In this document: positions 1 through 9,529 of the stretch, piece by piece | Layout of the letters: every line of letters begins with the position of its first letter | How positions within the stretch are numbered: the stretch's first letter is position 1 | Assembly (NCBI GenBank): GCA_039619475.1 | Contig: CM077115.1 | Span: forward strand, 538,378,315 to 538,442,314 | Origin: Icerya purchasi | Taxonomy: Eukaryota; Arthropoda; Insecta; Hemiptera; Monophlebidae | Direction: 5' to 3' | DNA length: 64,000 nucleotides | The notes under the pieces: model-generated | Database searches by the model: none | The model's input: the letters and a program-made list of their open reading frames with translations, nothing else | What the model was told of the DNA's origin: nothing | Position numbers and translations under genes: made by a program

Positions 1-2085
1 TTTTTTTAAATTTTACTACTTTTAAATTGTTTTAGTCAATTTCTGCTATTTCTCACCATTTTCAAGTGTTTTTTTTTAGCACCTTTCACACAACTTTTCT
101 CAATTTTCACAATCTTTGTAAGGGTTTTTTTTTTTTCTTCCAAATCTTTACTATGTCGATAGTCGTCAGTGATAACCATCCCTAATTTTTCTTTCGGGCT
201 CTATACTTCGTCTGTGCTCATCTCAAGCTTAGCAATTGACGCGGCCGTTGAACGTTGTTGCGCAGCAACCGCGATCTCCATTTGATTATTGGGTTTACCA
301 GTCGCATCTTTGAGTGCATGGTCTGTTATATCCAGTCAGACTGTGTCTTCGCTCGCCCGATGCTGGAGATTCCGTTTGATATCTTCAACAGACTATCGTG
401 TTTACGTTTAATAAGAGCATTCATACGGTCTGAGACGTATACTGCACGTTTACCCAGCACATTCACAGAGATACTCCATACACTAGGTTGTTTTGGATGG
501 AAATGGGGGTGGGGTAGTGATACGGATTCGGTACTTTTGGCGCTATTTTTTGTTCGACGTTCGAGCTAGAAATTATTCTTCGATTTATTCATTAATTCTC
601 GGCTTCTCGAACGTCGATATATTTTACATCGCCGCTTTGTCGTGTCTTGGTTGCTTATTTGGCCGATGCCAAAAATCCCCGAGGTCAGTGGCGTGATCGT
701 CGAGTACACGGTCGCGCTGGGGTAGAGACTTTATAGTGTCTGGGTGGTAGTGGTCAGCAGCTAAGACAATGATATGCGCGTGCGGCAAGAAGCGCTAAAT
801 AAGATGTGCCGAGTAATGTCGAGCCGAGAGAATATTGTAAAAGGCAGGGTAATTTACGCGGTATTATTATAAGAAATGTTCTAGAAAATTCGGCTGTTAT
901 AATATTAATTGATAAGGTACCGGGTAATTTCAGCGATTGACTATGTCGTTCGGTAAAAGCCCATCGTGTACCAAAATCTTCGTTCGTGCATCTTGCACTG
1001 TAATCCGATCGACAGTTAATTGGTTGCTCGAGTCAATAACGGTCGTTCGTTAATTTTGTCGTGAGACTACGCTGTCGCGTGCGCGATTTTACCCTAGTCA
1101 TTGTTAATTTCTGCGTATATTCATCATAATTAATCGAAATTTCGTTTTTGTGTAATTTTTTACTAATCAACACCGCATTTCTTTTTCTCTTACGGATTTA
1201 TTACGCGGTCGCGTCGTTTTGTCTGTGATTTTTTTGAATACATACGTTTTTTTTACAAAAGGTTTCATTTGGACACGTGGTGGGCTCGTGACATCTCCAC
1301 CGGGGAGACATTACCGCCTTCGACCGGCGGATTTCGCGAATTCTTTATATATTTCTTTTTTACCTTAAAAGCCTAGAGCTCTGCTCGGCAGAGTTAATCC
1401 GGTTGTGGTAGCCGTTACCTGCCACTGGCGCTCGTTATTTTTTGTTTATATTTTTTTTTATAGTTTCTAGTTTTTCTTGTAAAAGTCAATTAAAATAAGA
1501 AAAAGAAAGAAAAATCCAGAAGGAAAACCTAAGAAGTAGTAATTGATATCAAATATCCATAACAAATAGAAGATATTCGTATTAATATATCACGGGTTCG
1601 ATCCAGAGCGACGACGAACTTATTACAAGAATAAATAAATAAATAAAATAATCGCTAATAGTCACGTGGAAGGCAATGGCAAGCCGCCACGTTCAACATC
1701 ATGTGCGCGCTAGGTCAGTACACAGCAGACAGACCCACACGGGACTGCACTGGTAGCGCGATAACAAGCGGTTACTATCAGTTCCGAATGTAGTCTTGCG
1801 TGTGTACACCTGCGTTGCATATAACAATTGCCTAGTACACTACCTATGTCTGTACAGCTGAGATGTACGAATAGGTAGTCGCCGACGCTCAGAAGCTGAG
1901 TACGGTACTATAAAGAAAATATATATATATATATATATATTTATATGAATATGTATGTATGATTAGATATATATATTGTAACAGTATTAGCGGTTCCCTT
2001 ACGTCACAGGGATGCCAACTACGAGATTTTATGCTCATGGATTTTATTTATTTAGATTTTTAATTAAATTATTTAAGATAGTGAT
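1..2085. other. Intergenic sequence without a convincing gene
   Basis: The stretch from about 140 to 1440 is richer in CpG and less AT-rich than most of the window. Short open frames at 255-696 on the plus strand have no recognisable motif and are read as chance. At 1278-1290 the sequence TGGTGGGCTCGTG resembles a retroelement primer binding site, but I found no matching LTR pair. An (AT)n microsatellite lies at about 1918-1941, and an AATAAATAAATAAA tract at about 1630-1645. A GGTTCGATCC string near 1594 resembles a tRNA B box but has no tRNA around it. Confidence 0.5.
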
Positions 2086-2098
2086 TATTAATATAGAT
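2086..2098. repeat. 13-bp target site duplication, 3' side of the LINE
   Basis: TATTAATATAGAT directly abuts the poly-A tail (T run on this strand). It is identical to 8990-9002, just beyond the 5' end of the element. The length is normal for target-primed reverse transcription. Confidence 0.9.
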
Positions 2099-2129
2099 TT
2101 TTTTTTTTTTTTTTTTTTTTTTTACCCCC

Positions 2130-2185
2130 CCCCCCCTTGGGTTTGCTAGCAAAGAGCATTAGCCCAGCAAAAAGGAATAGACACA
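2130..2185 (-). other. Conserved 3'-terminal hairpin of the LINE family
   Basis: On the element strand the 3' end reads GGGCTAATGCTCTTTGC, then TAGCAAACCC. GGG can pair with CCC, and GCTA with TAGC. Closely similar versions sit at the 3' ends of the copies at 16.66 and 39.56 kb, and looser ones at 36.25 and 14.32 kb. Structured 3' ends are known recognition sites for LINE reverse transcriptases; that role is inferred here. Confidence 0.5.
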
Positions 2186-2201
2186 TGGAATAGAATAGAA
2201 A

Positions 2202-5200
2202 TTATATTTTTATTCTGTCGGCAATGGAATCAAGGAACACCCCTAGGACAGGAACAACAGAGATAGTAGGTAGAGAAAGAACATAAGAGGCGTTGAAAGG
2301 AGCAGGAAGACCAATCTTTAAAAGATGACAATAAAGTAACTCACGCTCGCGAGATAAACCGAAGCACTCGAAGAGCACGTGATTCGCATCGCAAACATAC
2401 TGGGAACCTTCAGGATCCAATGGACAAAAAGGAGAATCAGCCAAAGAGAAGCGATTTAGTGAAGAAGGAAGGAGACTATGCGAGAAACGGAGGCGAGATA
2501 ATTTAGTAATTATGGACCGATGCAAACTGGGAAACTCATAGAAGCAAGGACGAGGGGGAGGAACAGGATTAATCAAGAGATAAAAGGAATTAGGATTAGT
2601 GAAAAGAGATACATAAACAGAATGCCAAAGTCTAAGATGGCAGGATTTAGTTGGAAGAAGAATATTGTGTGCTGGAACCCTACTAATAAAATTCCCATTG
2701 GAAACAGCAGCTTTAGCAAGGAGGTCGACGGCTACATTTCCATCAATGCCTGCATGTCCTGGAATCCAAAGAAAGTCAATCTGGGTACACGTCGATGAGG
2801 ATAGATCATGAAGAAGAGAACGAATAGAAAGGATAATAGCATCAGTGGAAGGAGAAAGGGAAGGTGGAGATAGCGCTAGAAGAACACTTAAAGAATCAGA
2901 AACAATAAGGAATTTGGAAGAACTTGCAGAAGAGGAAATATAAATAATGGCTTGTAGAATGGCAACAGATTCTGCAGTAAAGACAGAACAAAAGGACGGA
3001 AGTCTAAAAGACCGAGAATGAAAGAACTGAGGGCACAAGAATGCCGCCCCAACTCCGATCGGGCTCTTCGATCCGTCAGTAAAAATTAAAGAGTGATCAC
3101 GGAATAGAGAGTTTATTGTATTAATAAATTCCATACTGACGATATGAGAGGGAGAGGATTTAAGGAAGCATGGCATGAAGATGATATTTGGTGGCTTTAA
3201 CAATTTGGAATAGACGTAAGAAAAAAATGGAAGCTTGTGATGAGGAATGACAAAAGGGGAAAATTTAGAAAGGCGAAACGATATATGAAATAGTATAGGA
3301 ATTTTATTGGAGGAAAAACGCCAGTGACGAAGGATAAAAGAATAAGAGGTACTGATATTTGACGAGGAAGTGGAAAAACGTTTAATGAGAAAGCGATAAC
3401 CCAAATAAGATCTTCGGATGAACAGAGGACAGATATTGGATTCAGATAGAATGGCTGGGATAGGAGATGACCTCAGAGCTCCGAGACAAAGCCGAAGGCA
3501 ACTGTTTTGGAGACGATCTAATTTGTAGAGAACGGATTTGGAAGCGTTGCCATATAAGAAACTGCAATAATCCAATCTAGAGCGTATGAGAGATTTATAC
3601 AACATTATTAACACAGAAGGATCGCCTCCCCATCTCGTAGGGGAGAGAGCTTTAAGAAGGTTAAAGACTTTAAGCGAGGAAGCATATAAATGGCTGATAT
3701 GATCATGGAAAGACAGACGAGGGGATAAAGTGATACCCAGATAACGAAAAGAACTGACTATTGGAATGGAATGATTTTTTAGATTTATTTCAAATGAGCC
3801 CGGGTTGTAAGGTCGAAGGGTGAAGACTACAGCTGCTGATTTTGGGGCGGAAATGAAGAGATGAATGTTAGAAAGGGCCTCTTCTAGAGTACTTAAGGAG
3901 CTGTTTAGTTCCTCATTGGCAACTAGAAGATTACGGGAAGAAGAGTAAACAAGGATATCATCTACAAAAAATAAAGTTTTGGATTTTAAGGAGAGAAAAC
4001 CAATTTTGGAAACATATAAATTAAATAAAGTAGGGCTAAGGCAAGAACCTTGCGGAAGGCCCTGGAAGACCTTCCTTGAGGCGAAAAAGGAAGGAGCAGA
4101 AAGGAGGAGAGTTCTACTTTGAAAAAGATTTATAATTAGGAAGGATATGGATGCAGGGATATTTAAAGACATCATAACGTTTTTGAGCGTGGGAAGATGG
4201 ACGCTTTCGTATGCACTGGCTACATCAATAAAAGCTGCAATTGTGAATTCTTTGGAAATAAATGATTTGTAAATGTCAGCAAGGAAAAGACTGATACAAT
4301 CTGGAGGGCCTAAGCCAGGACGAAAACCAAACTGGTTGTCTGGAAGCAAGTTATTGTGTTCCAGCCACCAGACCAGCCGTTTGTTAAGCATGCTCTCAAA
4401 GAGTTTTCTCAGGCAAGAAGCTAAAGAAATGGGCCGAAAGGCAGAGGAATTATTCTTGGGAATTGGAATAACAACGAAGATGTTCCATGAATCAGGAATA
4501 GAACCAGATTGCAGGAAGGAATTTAAAATTATTAAAAGAATTTGGAGAGACTTTACAGATAGGTTTTTGAGAATGGAGTAAGAAATTTTATCATGGCCCG
4601 GACAAGAGTTGGAGGAGTTTTTCAAGGAAGAAAGAAGTTCAGAGAGGGAAAAGTTAGAGGAAAGGAAATGAGGTGTTAATTGGTAAGGAGGAATTAAAGA
4701 ATCCACTTCATCATAGTTAGGGACATAATCAGGAGCTATGGAGTCAAAGAAAGAAGAAAGAGTATCCTTAGGAAGACTGGAGCTAGACGGGCGTTCGGAA
4801 ATAGAATTTCTAAAAGCTTTAGCCAACTTCCACACTTTGGAAATAGGAGTGAATCGAGAAAAGGAAGAGCAAAAGGATTTCCAAGCATTTTTCTTGGCGT
4901 TTTTGAGAATATATCTGGCTCTAGCGTTCGAACTCTTGTAAGTCAAGAAATTATTAAAAGTAGGTTGAGTGCGGAATGATTTAAAGTTAGACAAACTTTG
5001 ATTGACAGCAGCTGTGCAGTCCCCATTCCACCACAGTGATGAAGCCCTTAATGAATGACTTTTCCGGGCTTGAGGATAGAGTGGGGAAGACAGTGTTAGA
5101 GCAGAGGAGATAGAATTAGTAAAGGATGAATATTGTGAAATAGCATCGTTTTCTACTTGTATTGCAGGAAGGTCTGAGTCCACAATAAACCGAAATCTAT

Positions 5201-5954
5201 TCCAATCAGTTTTATGCAGGTTCCAATCAGCATAATGCAAAGGCGTAAATGAAGATGAAAGAGAAGGGAGATGGAAGTCATTAAGAACAATGAGGATCGG
5301 AACGTGGTCACTGCCGAAAGTACCATCTAGAGTTTTCCACGAGGATTTAAGAGCTGTGTCGGAGGAAACAAAAGATAGATCGATAGAACTAGAAGTAGAC
5401 GATGATTTGAAGAAGGTGTGAGAACCATCATTTAGGAGAACTAAATTATAATTGAAAATTACTTCCTCTATAATTGTGCCATTCCTGTTATAACTGGAAC
5501 AACCCCATAGAGGCGAGTGGGAGTTCCAGTCGCCGCCGACCATGAAAGGGGGAGGAATAGAATTCAAGAACAAGTCAAATGGGAAATCGCGTAAGTTATA
5601 GGACGGTTGGATGTAGGAGGAGACAAGATTAAAACTTTTACCGTGACACAATGGGATTGAGACGTGAACTAAATTCGGATTAAGAGGACTGGAAGAAAGG
5701 AAGGAAAAACTATCATGATGGATGAAATGTACATCTTTTCTTATAAGAATAGCAGCTCCGCCATAGCCGTCGTCCCGATTCGAACTGACTAAGGAGTATC
5801 CTCGAATTCGAATATTGGAAGATTGTTTGAGCCAAGTTTCTGACAGGAGAGCAACCTGAATGTTATATTGATCCAACAAACCTTCGAGAGAGCATTTATT
5901 GGCATTAAGACTTCTACAGTTCCATTGAAGAATATTTAGCCTGTTTGACATCAT
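2202..5954 (-). CDS. LINE ORF2: AP-endonuclease, reverse transcriptase, RNase H
   Basis: This 1250-residue protein nicks the target and copies the element RNA into DNA at the nick. The N-terminal exonuclease/endonuclease/phosphatase fold shows LQWNCRS, SETWL, GGDWNSH near residue 140, SIDLSF and SDHVPI. The RT domain follows, with AFIDVASAYESV, QGLPQGSCLSPTLF and the catalytic FVDD near residue 665. A type I RNase H domain begins at FTDGS near residue 959 and runs through AES, SDS and WIPGHAG near residue 1063. The C-terminus carries a cysteine/histidine cluster, CPL to HVLFEC. The first ATG overlaps the stop of the ORF upstream as ATGA, which suggests reinitiation. The frame is uninterrupted and of normal family length. 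The RT active site is FVDD rather than the usual YADD/FADD. Confidence 0.95.
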   Translation of the reverse strand: MMSNRLNILQWNCRSLNANKCSLEGLLDQYNIQVALLSETWLKQSSNIRIRGYSLVSSNRDDGYGGAAILIRKDVHFIHHDSFSFLSSSPLNPNLVHVSIPLCHGKSFNLVSSYIQPSYNLRDFPFDLFLNSIPPPFMVGGDWNSHSPLWGCSSYNRNGTIIEEVIFNYNLVLLNDGSHTFFKSSSTSSSIDLSFVSSDTALKSSWKTLDGTFGSDHVPILIVLNDFHLPSLSSSFTPLHYADWNLHKTDWNRFRFIVDSDLPAIQVENDAISQYSSFTNSISSALTLSSPLYPQARKSHSLRASSLWWNGDCTAAVNQSLSNFKSFRTQPTFNNFLTYKSSNARARYILKNAKKNAWKSFCSSFSRFTPISKVWKLAKAFRNSISERPSSSSLPKDTLSSFFDSIAPDYVPNYDEVDSLIPPYQLTPHFLSSNFSLSELLSSLKNSSNSCPGHDKISYSILKNLSVKSLQILLIILNSFLQSGSIPDSWNIFVVIPIPKNNSSAFRPISLASCLRKLFESMLNKRLVWWLEHNNLLPDNQFGFRPGLGPPDCISLFLADIYKSFISKEFTIAAFIDVASAYESVHLPTLKNVMMSLNIPASISFLIINLFQSRTLLLSAPSFFASRKVFQGLPQGSCLSPTLFNLYVSKIGFLSLKSKTLFFVDDILVYSSSRNLLVANEELNSSLSTLEEALSNIHLFISAPKSAAVVFTLRPYNPGSFEINLKNHSIPIVSSFRYLGITLSPRLSFHDHISHLYASSLKVFNLLKALSPTRWGGDPSVLIMLYKSLIRSRLDYCSFLYGNASKSVLYKLDRLQNSCLRLCLGALRSSPIPAILSESNICPLFIRRSYLGYRFLIKRFSTSSSNISTSYSFILRHWRFSSNKIPILFHISFRLSKFSPFVIPHHKLPFFSYVYSKLLKPPNIIFMPCFLKSSPSHIVSMEFINTINSLFRDHSLIFTDGSKSPIGVGAAFLCPQFFHSRSFRLPSFCSVFTAESVAILQAIIYISSSASSSKFLIVSDSLSVLLALSPPSLSPSTDAIILSIRSLLHDLSSSTCTQIDFLWIPGHAGIDGNVAVDLLAKAAVSNGNFISRVPAHNILLPTKSCHLRLWHSVYVSLFTNPNSFYLLINPVPPPRPCFYEFPSLHRSIITKLSRLRFSHSLLPSSLNRFSLADSPFCPLDPEGSQYVCDANHVLFECFGLSRERELLYCHLLKIGLPAPFNASYVLSLPTISVVPVLGVFLDSIADRIKI

Positions 5955-7102
5955 TTAAAGTACAGAAAAATAGTTGGAGGGGAAGGAACCATGTAAGTGT
6001 AGAAGAGGAAGGGAAATAATACCTTACAGCCTGCAGATTTGGAAGAGAGAGGAAAATCGGAGAAGGAATGAGTGTAGGCTCGGGTAGTCCACGCAAAGCC
6101 AGTTGAAAGTATTGAATAAAGACAAGGAAAGATACGGCAGAAGAAAGGATGCAAAAAAAGACAATGGAGAGACATCTGTTTTCCCAGATAACTTACGAAT
6201 GAGGAATATGAAAACTTATTGCGATGCTCACTGAGGAAAAACCACTTCCTCTCTCGCTTGCTTACCAACTTAATTAGGTATGGAATGATGAGGAAAGGGC
6301 TGCGGGTCAAAGTGAAGAAATTAAGATTAAGCAAGAAATAATTAGAGATTAAATTCGCTTTAAAAAGGGTCATAACTGGAACGAAAAGGACTTTGAAAAT
6401 GATTAAATTGAAACAGACTAACCGTCTTTCTTTACCGTAGCCCAGCGTGTTTGAAAGAAGACCGAAGGAAAGATGAAAAAAGGAAAAAGTCAGATATTTG
6501 AGGATGAGAATCATGCATCTAATAATTAGTATTGATTTGCACGGTTTAAAACCGAAGAAAAAAGAAGTTTTATACAATTGTGCATTGCAATCAACCATAC
6601 ACCGTCCTCGACTACTGTCGAACCCAATCGAAGTTCGCAGAAAGAGGCAATGGTCATAAAAATAATGCAAAGCATATAGATCAGAACAGTAACATCTGTT
6701 AACCTTTCTCGCTTTTAACAGTATAGCTGAGAAAAGAAAATTGATCCAAACAAAAATTATGAACAATTCTCCACCGTTCTCATCACCCGCAGGTTTCAAG
6801 TTGCGAGACGAGACAATGGTGATAACAGGAATAGGAAACATATATTTTTGGAATAAGGCGTATGATGTCTGTATTCTCAGTAATGCAATCCGGGAGAAAC
6901 ATAAGATTACAGAAGGAAATGTGATAGGAATTAACGGCCTGAGCTCCGGAATGCTGGTTAGCCTAGATAAAGGAATATGGCAAGAGAACGACAGAGTAGA
7001 AATTTGGGAAAAAACATAAAATTCAATGACAAGAACCATAGCGAATTTTACACATATGCAAGAGAAGAAATTAGAATGGAATTTCACAATCATAAGGACC
7101 AT
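5951..7102 (-). CDS. Unrecognised 383-residue middle ORF of the LINE
   Basis: I do not recognise this protein. It starts 26 nt after the ORF1 stop, and its TGA stop shares ATGA with the ORF2 start, so the three frames are packed like a polycistronic message. It is rich in Phe, Leu, Ile and Ser, with many hydrophobic stretches: the N-terminal 30 residues, and segments such as ELFIIFVWINFLFSAILL and SILIIRCMILILKYL. These could be membrane segments. A related copy at 60.2-63.2 kb has only a 325-bp spacer with no ORF here, so this segment is extra. The coding strand is pyrimidine-rich, which lowers stop frequency and weakens the case, but 383 open codons is still long for such AT-rich DNA. It may be an acquired coding segment or a chance frame in an inserted sequence. 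Confidence 0.5.
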   Translation of the reverse strand: MVLMIVKFHSNFFSCICVKFAMVLVIEFYVFSQISTLSFSCHIPLSRLTSIPELRPLIPITFPSVILCFSRIALLRIQTSYALFQKYMFPIPVITIVSSRNLKPAGDENGGELFIIFVWINFLFSAILLKARKVNRCYCSDLYALHYFYDHCLFLRTSIGFDSSRGRCMVDCNAQLYKTSFFFGFKPCKSILIIRCMILILKYLTFSFFHLSFGLLSNTLGYGKERRLVCFNLIIFKVLFVPVMTLFKANLISNYFLLNLNFFTLTRSPFLIIPYLIKLVSKRERKWFFLSEHRNKFSYSSFVSYLGKQMSLHCLFLHPFFCRIFPCLYSILSTGFAWTTRAYTHSFSDFPLSSKSAGCKVLFPFLFYTYMVPSPPTIFLYFK

Positions 7103-7128
7103 TAACGGAAATACAGGAAGTTGACCAG

Positions 7129-8691
7129 TTACGTAGCCGTAGAATTCGGAGGACAGTGAGCAAATAACAATTGGAAAAGCTTGAGCGATGCCAAGCGAAA
7201 TTCAGGACTTTGACGTAGGTTAGGAGGGGTATTTTGAAGGTTTAAGCTGAAGTCTAGCTTATCGACAGCTTCTTCTGCTGACATGGGAACGGAGGAGTTG
7301 GGATTAGGAAAAATTAGAGTAGTTGGTACCTGTTGTTGCAAGCAAGAGTTAGGTGAGTTGGGAAGAGAATAAGAAGGAACGTTATGAGACGATGCACTGT
7401 GCGTTGATTCGGGGAAGAAGAGGCCGTTACGATAATTACGATTGTTTGACGGAAGAGGAGGGAAATGCTGATTAGGAACGGGAAGAGATTTGGGAGATCG
7501 TGACCGATTGGGTCGGCGAGAAAACTTGGAAGGAGAAGAATGCAGGTTTTTTTGAGCTATATCGGAAAAAGAAAAAGCTGAGTTGGTAAGATTGGATTTT
7601 TTAATTATACTAGCTTCATTATAGGACACGTTTTCGTAAGCCATGATTTTACGAAGGTGAAGCTGGTCTTGAAAAACAGGACACTGTCTATCGGTGGCTA
7701 AATGATTACCCTTGCAGTTGAGGCATTTAGAATCTGACGGCTGCGGAGCTGAACAAGAATCCAAGGAATGCAACTCATTACATTTAGGACAACGTGGTTT
7801 ACTGCGACAAAACTTGTCGGTGTGGCCAAAACGAAAACAAGCTCGGCATTGGATAGGAGGTCTTACGCTGGGTTCCACTGCACAACGAAGATGAAAAAAA
7901 TGAACATAACTGGGAAGGAAAGGTGATTTGAATTTAATTTCGATTAGGGGAATTGGACGAAATTTATCGCCATCTCTTTTCTTGAGTCGTCGAATTGAAG
8001 CTACCGGCACTTCCGCTGAAATATCTTCCAATAATTCTTCTTCGGTAATATCTACAGGTACATTACGAATAATGCCAAAAGAGAACAATAGATTATTAGG
8101 AATAAAGGCCTTAAAGTCATTTTTATTAAGGAAGTCAGAATCAAGAAGAAAATTATTTGCTGAGCTAATATTCCTAAAAAATAGTCTAAGTCTGTTACTG
8201 CCCGCTCGGAGGATTTCTGTGATTGATTTAGTTCTATTAAAGAGAATTTTAGCAGCAGCAAAGGGATGTAAATTTCCTATATTAAGCTCAGAGAGCGATT
8301 GCAGTATAATGTGTATAGAACCATTATACTCTACAGGGAAAAGAATTACCTCATTTTTATTATTAATTTTTGTACTATTATCGATAATGTCGTGGGAAGT
8401 TTTTATATTGAAATTTTTAATAGCTTCGATAGCATTATCATTAGAATTATTTTTACTAAGATTATTATTATTACTACTGCTACTATTATTATTACTGCCG
8501 GAAAGTTTTGATAAATCAGATTCTGATAGTCGCAGATCTTTGCTAGGGATCGACGCGACCGGTGAAAGGGGACCGGTTGGTTTACGCTTGGTTGAAGCGT
8601 CCATGTCCATTTGAAGGGTTAAATTCGTTTTTGCCGGTTTAGTATCTTTGGCGGAGGCCGCAGGGCGGCCCCCACTAGACGTACTCATCAA
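7129..8691 (-). CDS. LINE ORF1: gag-like zinc-knuckle RNA-binding protein
   Basis: This 520-residue protein should package the element RNA. The N-terminal 100 residues are low-complexity and rich in Ser and Asn. A probable RRM-like or gag-like fold occupies about residues 120-275. Three zinc knuckles follow: CRACFRFGHTDKFC at about 282-295, then CPKCNELHSLDSC, then CLNCKGNHLATDRQC. The C-terminal third is Ser/Pro-rich. This arrangement is standard for I-superfamily ORF1. It aligns by eye with the ORF1 remnant at 60246-61665. The start is the first ATG after a 298-bp leader. The reading frame is intact. Confidence 0.9.
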   Translation of the reverse strand: MMSTSSGGRPAASAKDTKPAKTNLTLQMDMDASTKRKPTGPLSPVASIPSKDLRLSESDLSKLSGSNNNSSSSNNNNLSKNNSNDNAIEAIKNFNIKTSHDIIDNSTKINNKNEVILFPVEYNGSIHIILQSLSELNIGNLHPFAAAKILFNRTKSITEILRAGSNRLRLFFRNISSANNFLLDSDFLNKNDFKAFIPNNLLFSFGIIRNVPVDITEEELLEDISAEVPVASIRRLKKRDGDKFRPIPLIEIKFKSPFLPSYVHFFHLRCAVEPSVRPPIQCRACFRFGHTDKFCRSKPRCPKCNELHSLDSCSAPQPSDSKCLNCKGNHLATDRQCPVFQDQLHLRKIMAYENVSYNEASIIKKSNLTNSAFSFSDIAQKNLHSSPSKFSRRPNRSRSPKSLPVPNQHFPPLPSNNRNYRNGLFFPESTHSASSHNVPSYSLPNSPNSCLQQQVPTTLIFPNPNSSVPMSAEEAVDKLDFSLNLQNTPPNLRQSPEFRLASLKLFQLLFAHCPPNSTAT

Positions 8692-8989
8692 TTAATCCAA
8701 AAAAAAAGGGGAGGAGAAAAAAGGAAATAAATAAATGATAGTAAAAGAAAGACAAATTAAAAAATAATAAAATAGAATAAAATAAATAAATAAAAATAAA
8801 TACTGTTCGAAATAATACGTATTACTCTTCGAAATAAAATCAAATCTATGTATGAATAGAGAAGATTTAGCGTATTATAAATAAACAAAAGAAACGATCT
8901 CACCGATATGCCGTTAACAATGCGAGCTGATAAGCCGGACAAGAACGCGAGCAAACAAGAGATAACGCACGACGTTTTACATAAAATCG
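8692..8989 (-). promoter_or_regulatory. 5' leader, probable internal promoter region of the LINE
   Basis: These 298 bp lie between the 5' terminus set by the target duplication and the ORF1 ATG. LINEs generally carry an internal promoter in this position. I see no diagnostic core motif, so the promoter role is inferred from position only. Confidence 0.4.
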
Positions 8990-9002
8990 TATTAATATAG
9001 AT
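8990..9002. repeat. 13-bp target site duplication, 5' side of the LINE
   Basis: This copy of TATTAATATAGAT is identical to 2086-2098. It fixes the element's 5' terminus at 8989. Confidence 0.9.
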
Positions 9003-9280
9003 GAAAATATTTAGTTGAAATTTGTATAAGCCAATGTATTAGAAAAAAATCTCACATCCATCTTTTGGGACCTGTCGACCGCAGCAGCTTCCTTGGCAAA
9101 CAGATTGACATCATTTCACTCTATTTCACAGTGAATTTCAGAATCCAAAAAAATTTCTATTCATTCCTTTATTAATTATCTTCAGGTATTTATTTCCTAT
9201 TTCATATACCAGCGGGTGTAATTTATAGTTAAGTATATCACATTTTATCGCTGACGATGAACTTAAGCTGTTACTGATAA

Positions 9281-9529
9281 TTAGGTGTATTTTTGGTCGA
9301 CATCAAGTGTGACTATCAAAAACTTCATAGCCTTATCTATAGCCAATAGTTCGGCAATATAGACCGTCGCAACAGGCAGCAACTTAAACTTTTGTAACGT
9401 TATTCCTTTCATAAAAAAAGCTGCACCTACTGCGCTACCGTGTTCTTCGATTTTAGAACCACCAGTAAATGTTATAACAGAATTGTGATAATGGTTATTA
9501 ATTAGATAATTAAATCTCAAATTAATCAA
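9281..9529 (-). pseudogene. RNase H fragment of another decayed LINE
   Basis: The minus strand encodes VITFTGGSKIEEHGSAVGAAFF, followed about 30 residues later by AELLAIDKAMKFL. This matches the first strand and the second acidic motif of LINE-type RNase H. The first catalytic Asp is replaced: FTGGS where FTDGS is expected. The sequence differs clearly from the full-length LINE next door, so it is a separate family. Reading continues weakly at higher coordinates as charged sequence before decaying. Confidence 0.6.

Larger units (their letters stand above)
2099..8989 (-). mobile_element. Full-length I-superfamily LINE (non-LTR retrotransposon)
   Basis: This 6.9-kb element is complete. A perfect 13-bp direct repeat, TATTAATATAGAT, flanks it at 2086-2098 and 8990-9002. 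The 3' end (low coordinate) is a poly-A tail seen as a T run at 2099-2123, preceded by a G run on the element strand. In 5' to 3' order on the minus strand it has a 298-bp leader, ORF1 (8691-7129), an unexplained middle ORF (7102-5951), ORF2 (5954-2202) and a 103-bp 3' UTR. Intact frames plus a perfect target duplication indicate recent insertion. The RNase H domain places it in the I superfamily; whether it is I, Loa, R1-related or another clade cannot be settled by eye. Related fragments lie at 14.3, 16.65, 36.2, 38.4, 51.2 and 60.2 kb. Confidence 0.93.

Noticed and set aside
255..696. Two overlapping plus-strand frames of 104 and 67 codons
   Set aside because: They have no motif, no protein-like pattern, and overlap each other in different frames in a region with no other coding sign.
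1278..1290. TGGTGGGCTCGTG as a retroelement primer binding site
   Set aside because: I could not find a convincing LTR end before it, a matching LTR after it, or any gag frame.
1590..1610. GGTTCGATCC as part of a tRNA gene or SINE
   Set aside because: There is no A box, acceptor stem or cloverleaf around it. A SINE cannot be excluded but has no further support.
6741..7019. A 92-codon plus-strand frame opposite the LINE middle ORF
   Set aside because: It is antisense to the element, much shorter than the minus-strand frame, and has no recognisable motif.
7928..8614. A 228-codon plus-strand frame over LINE ORF1
   Set aside because: It is the antisense shadow of the gag-like frame, and its Leu/Ser runs mirror Asn/Ser codons of ORF1.
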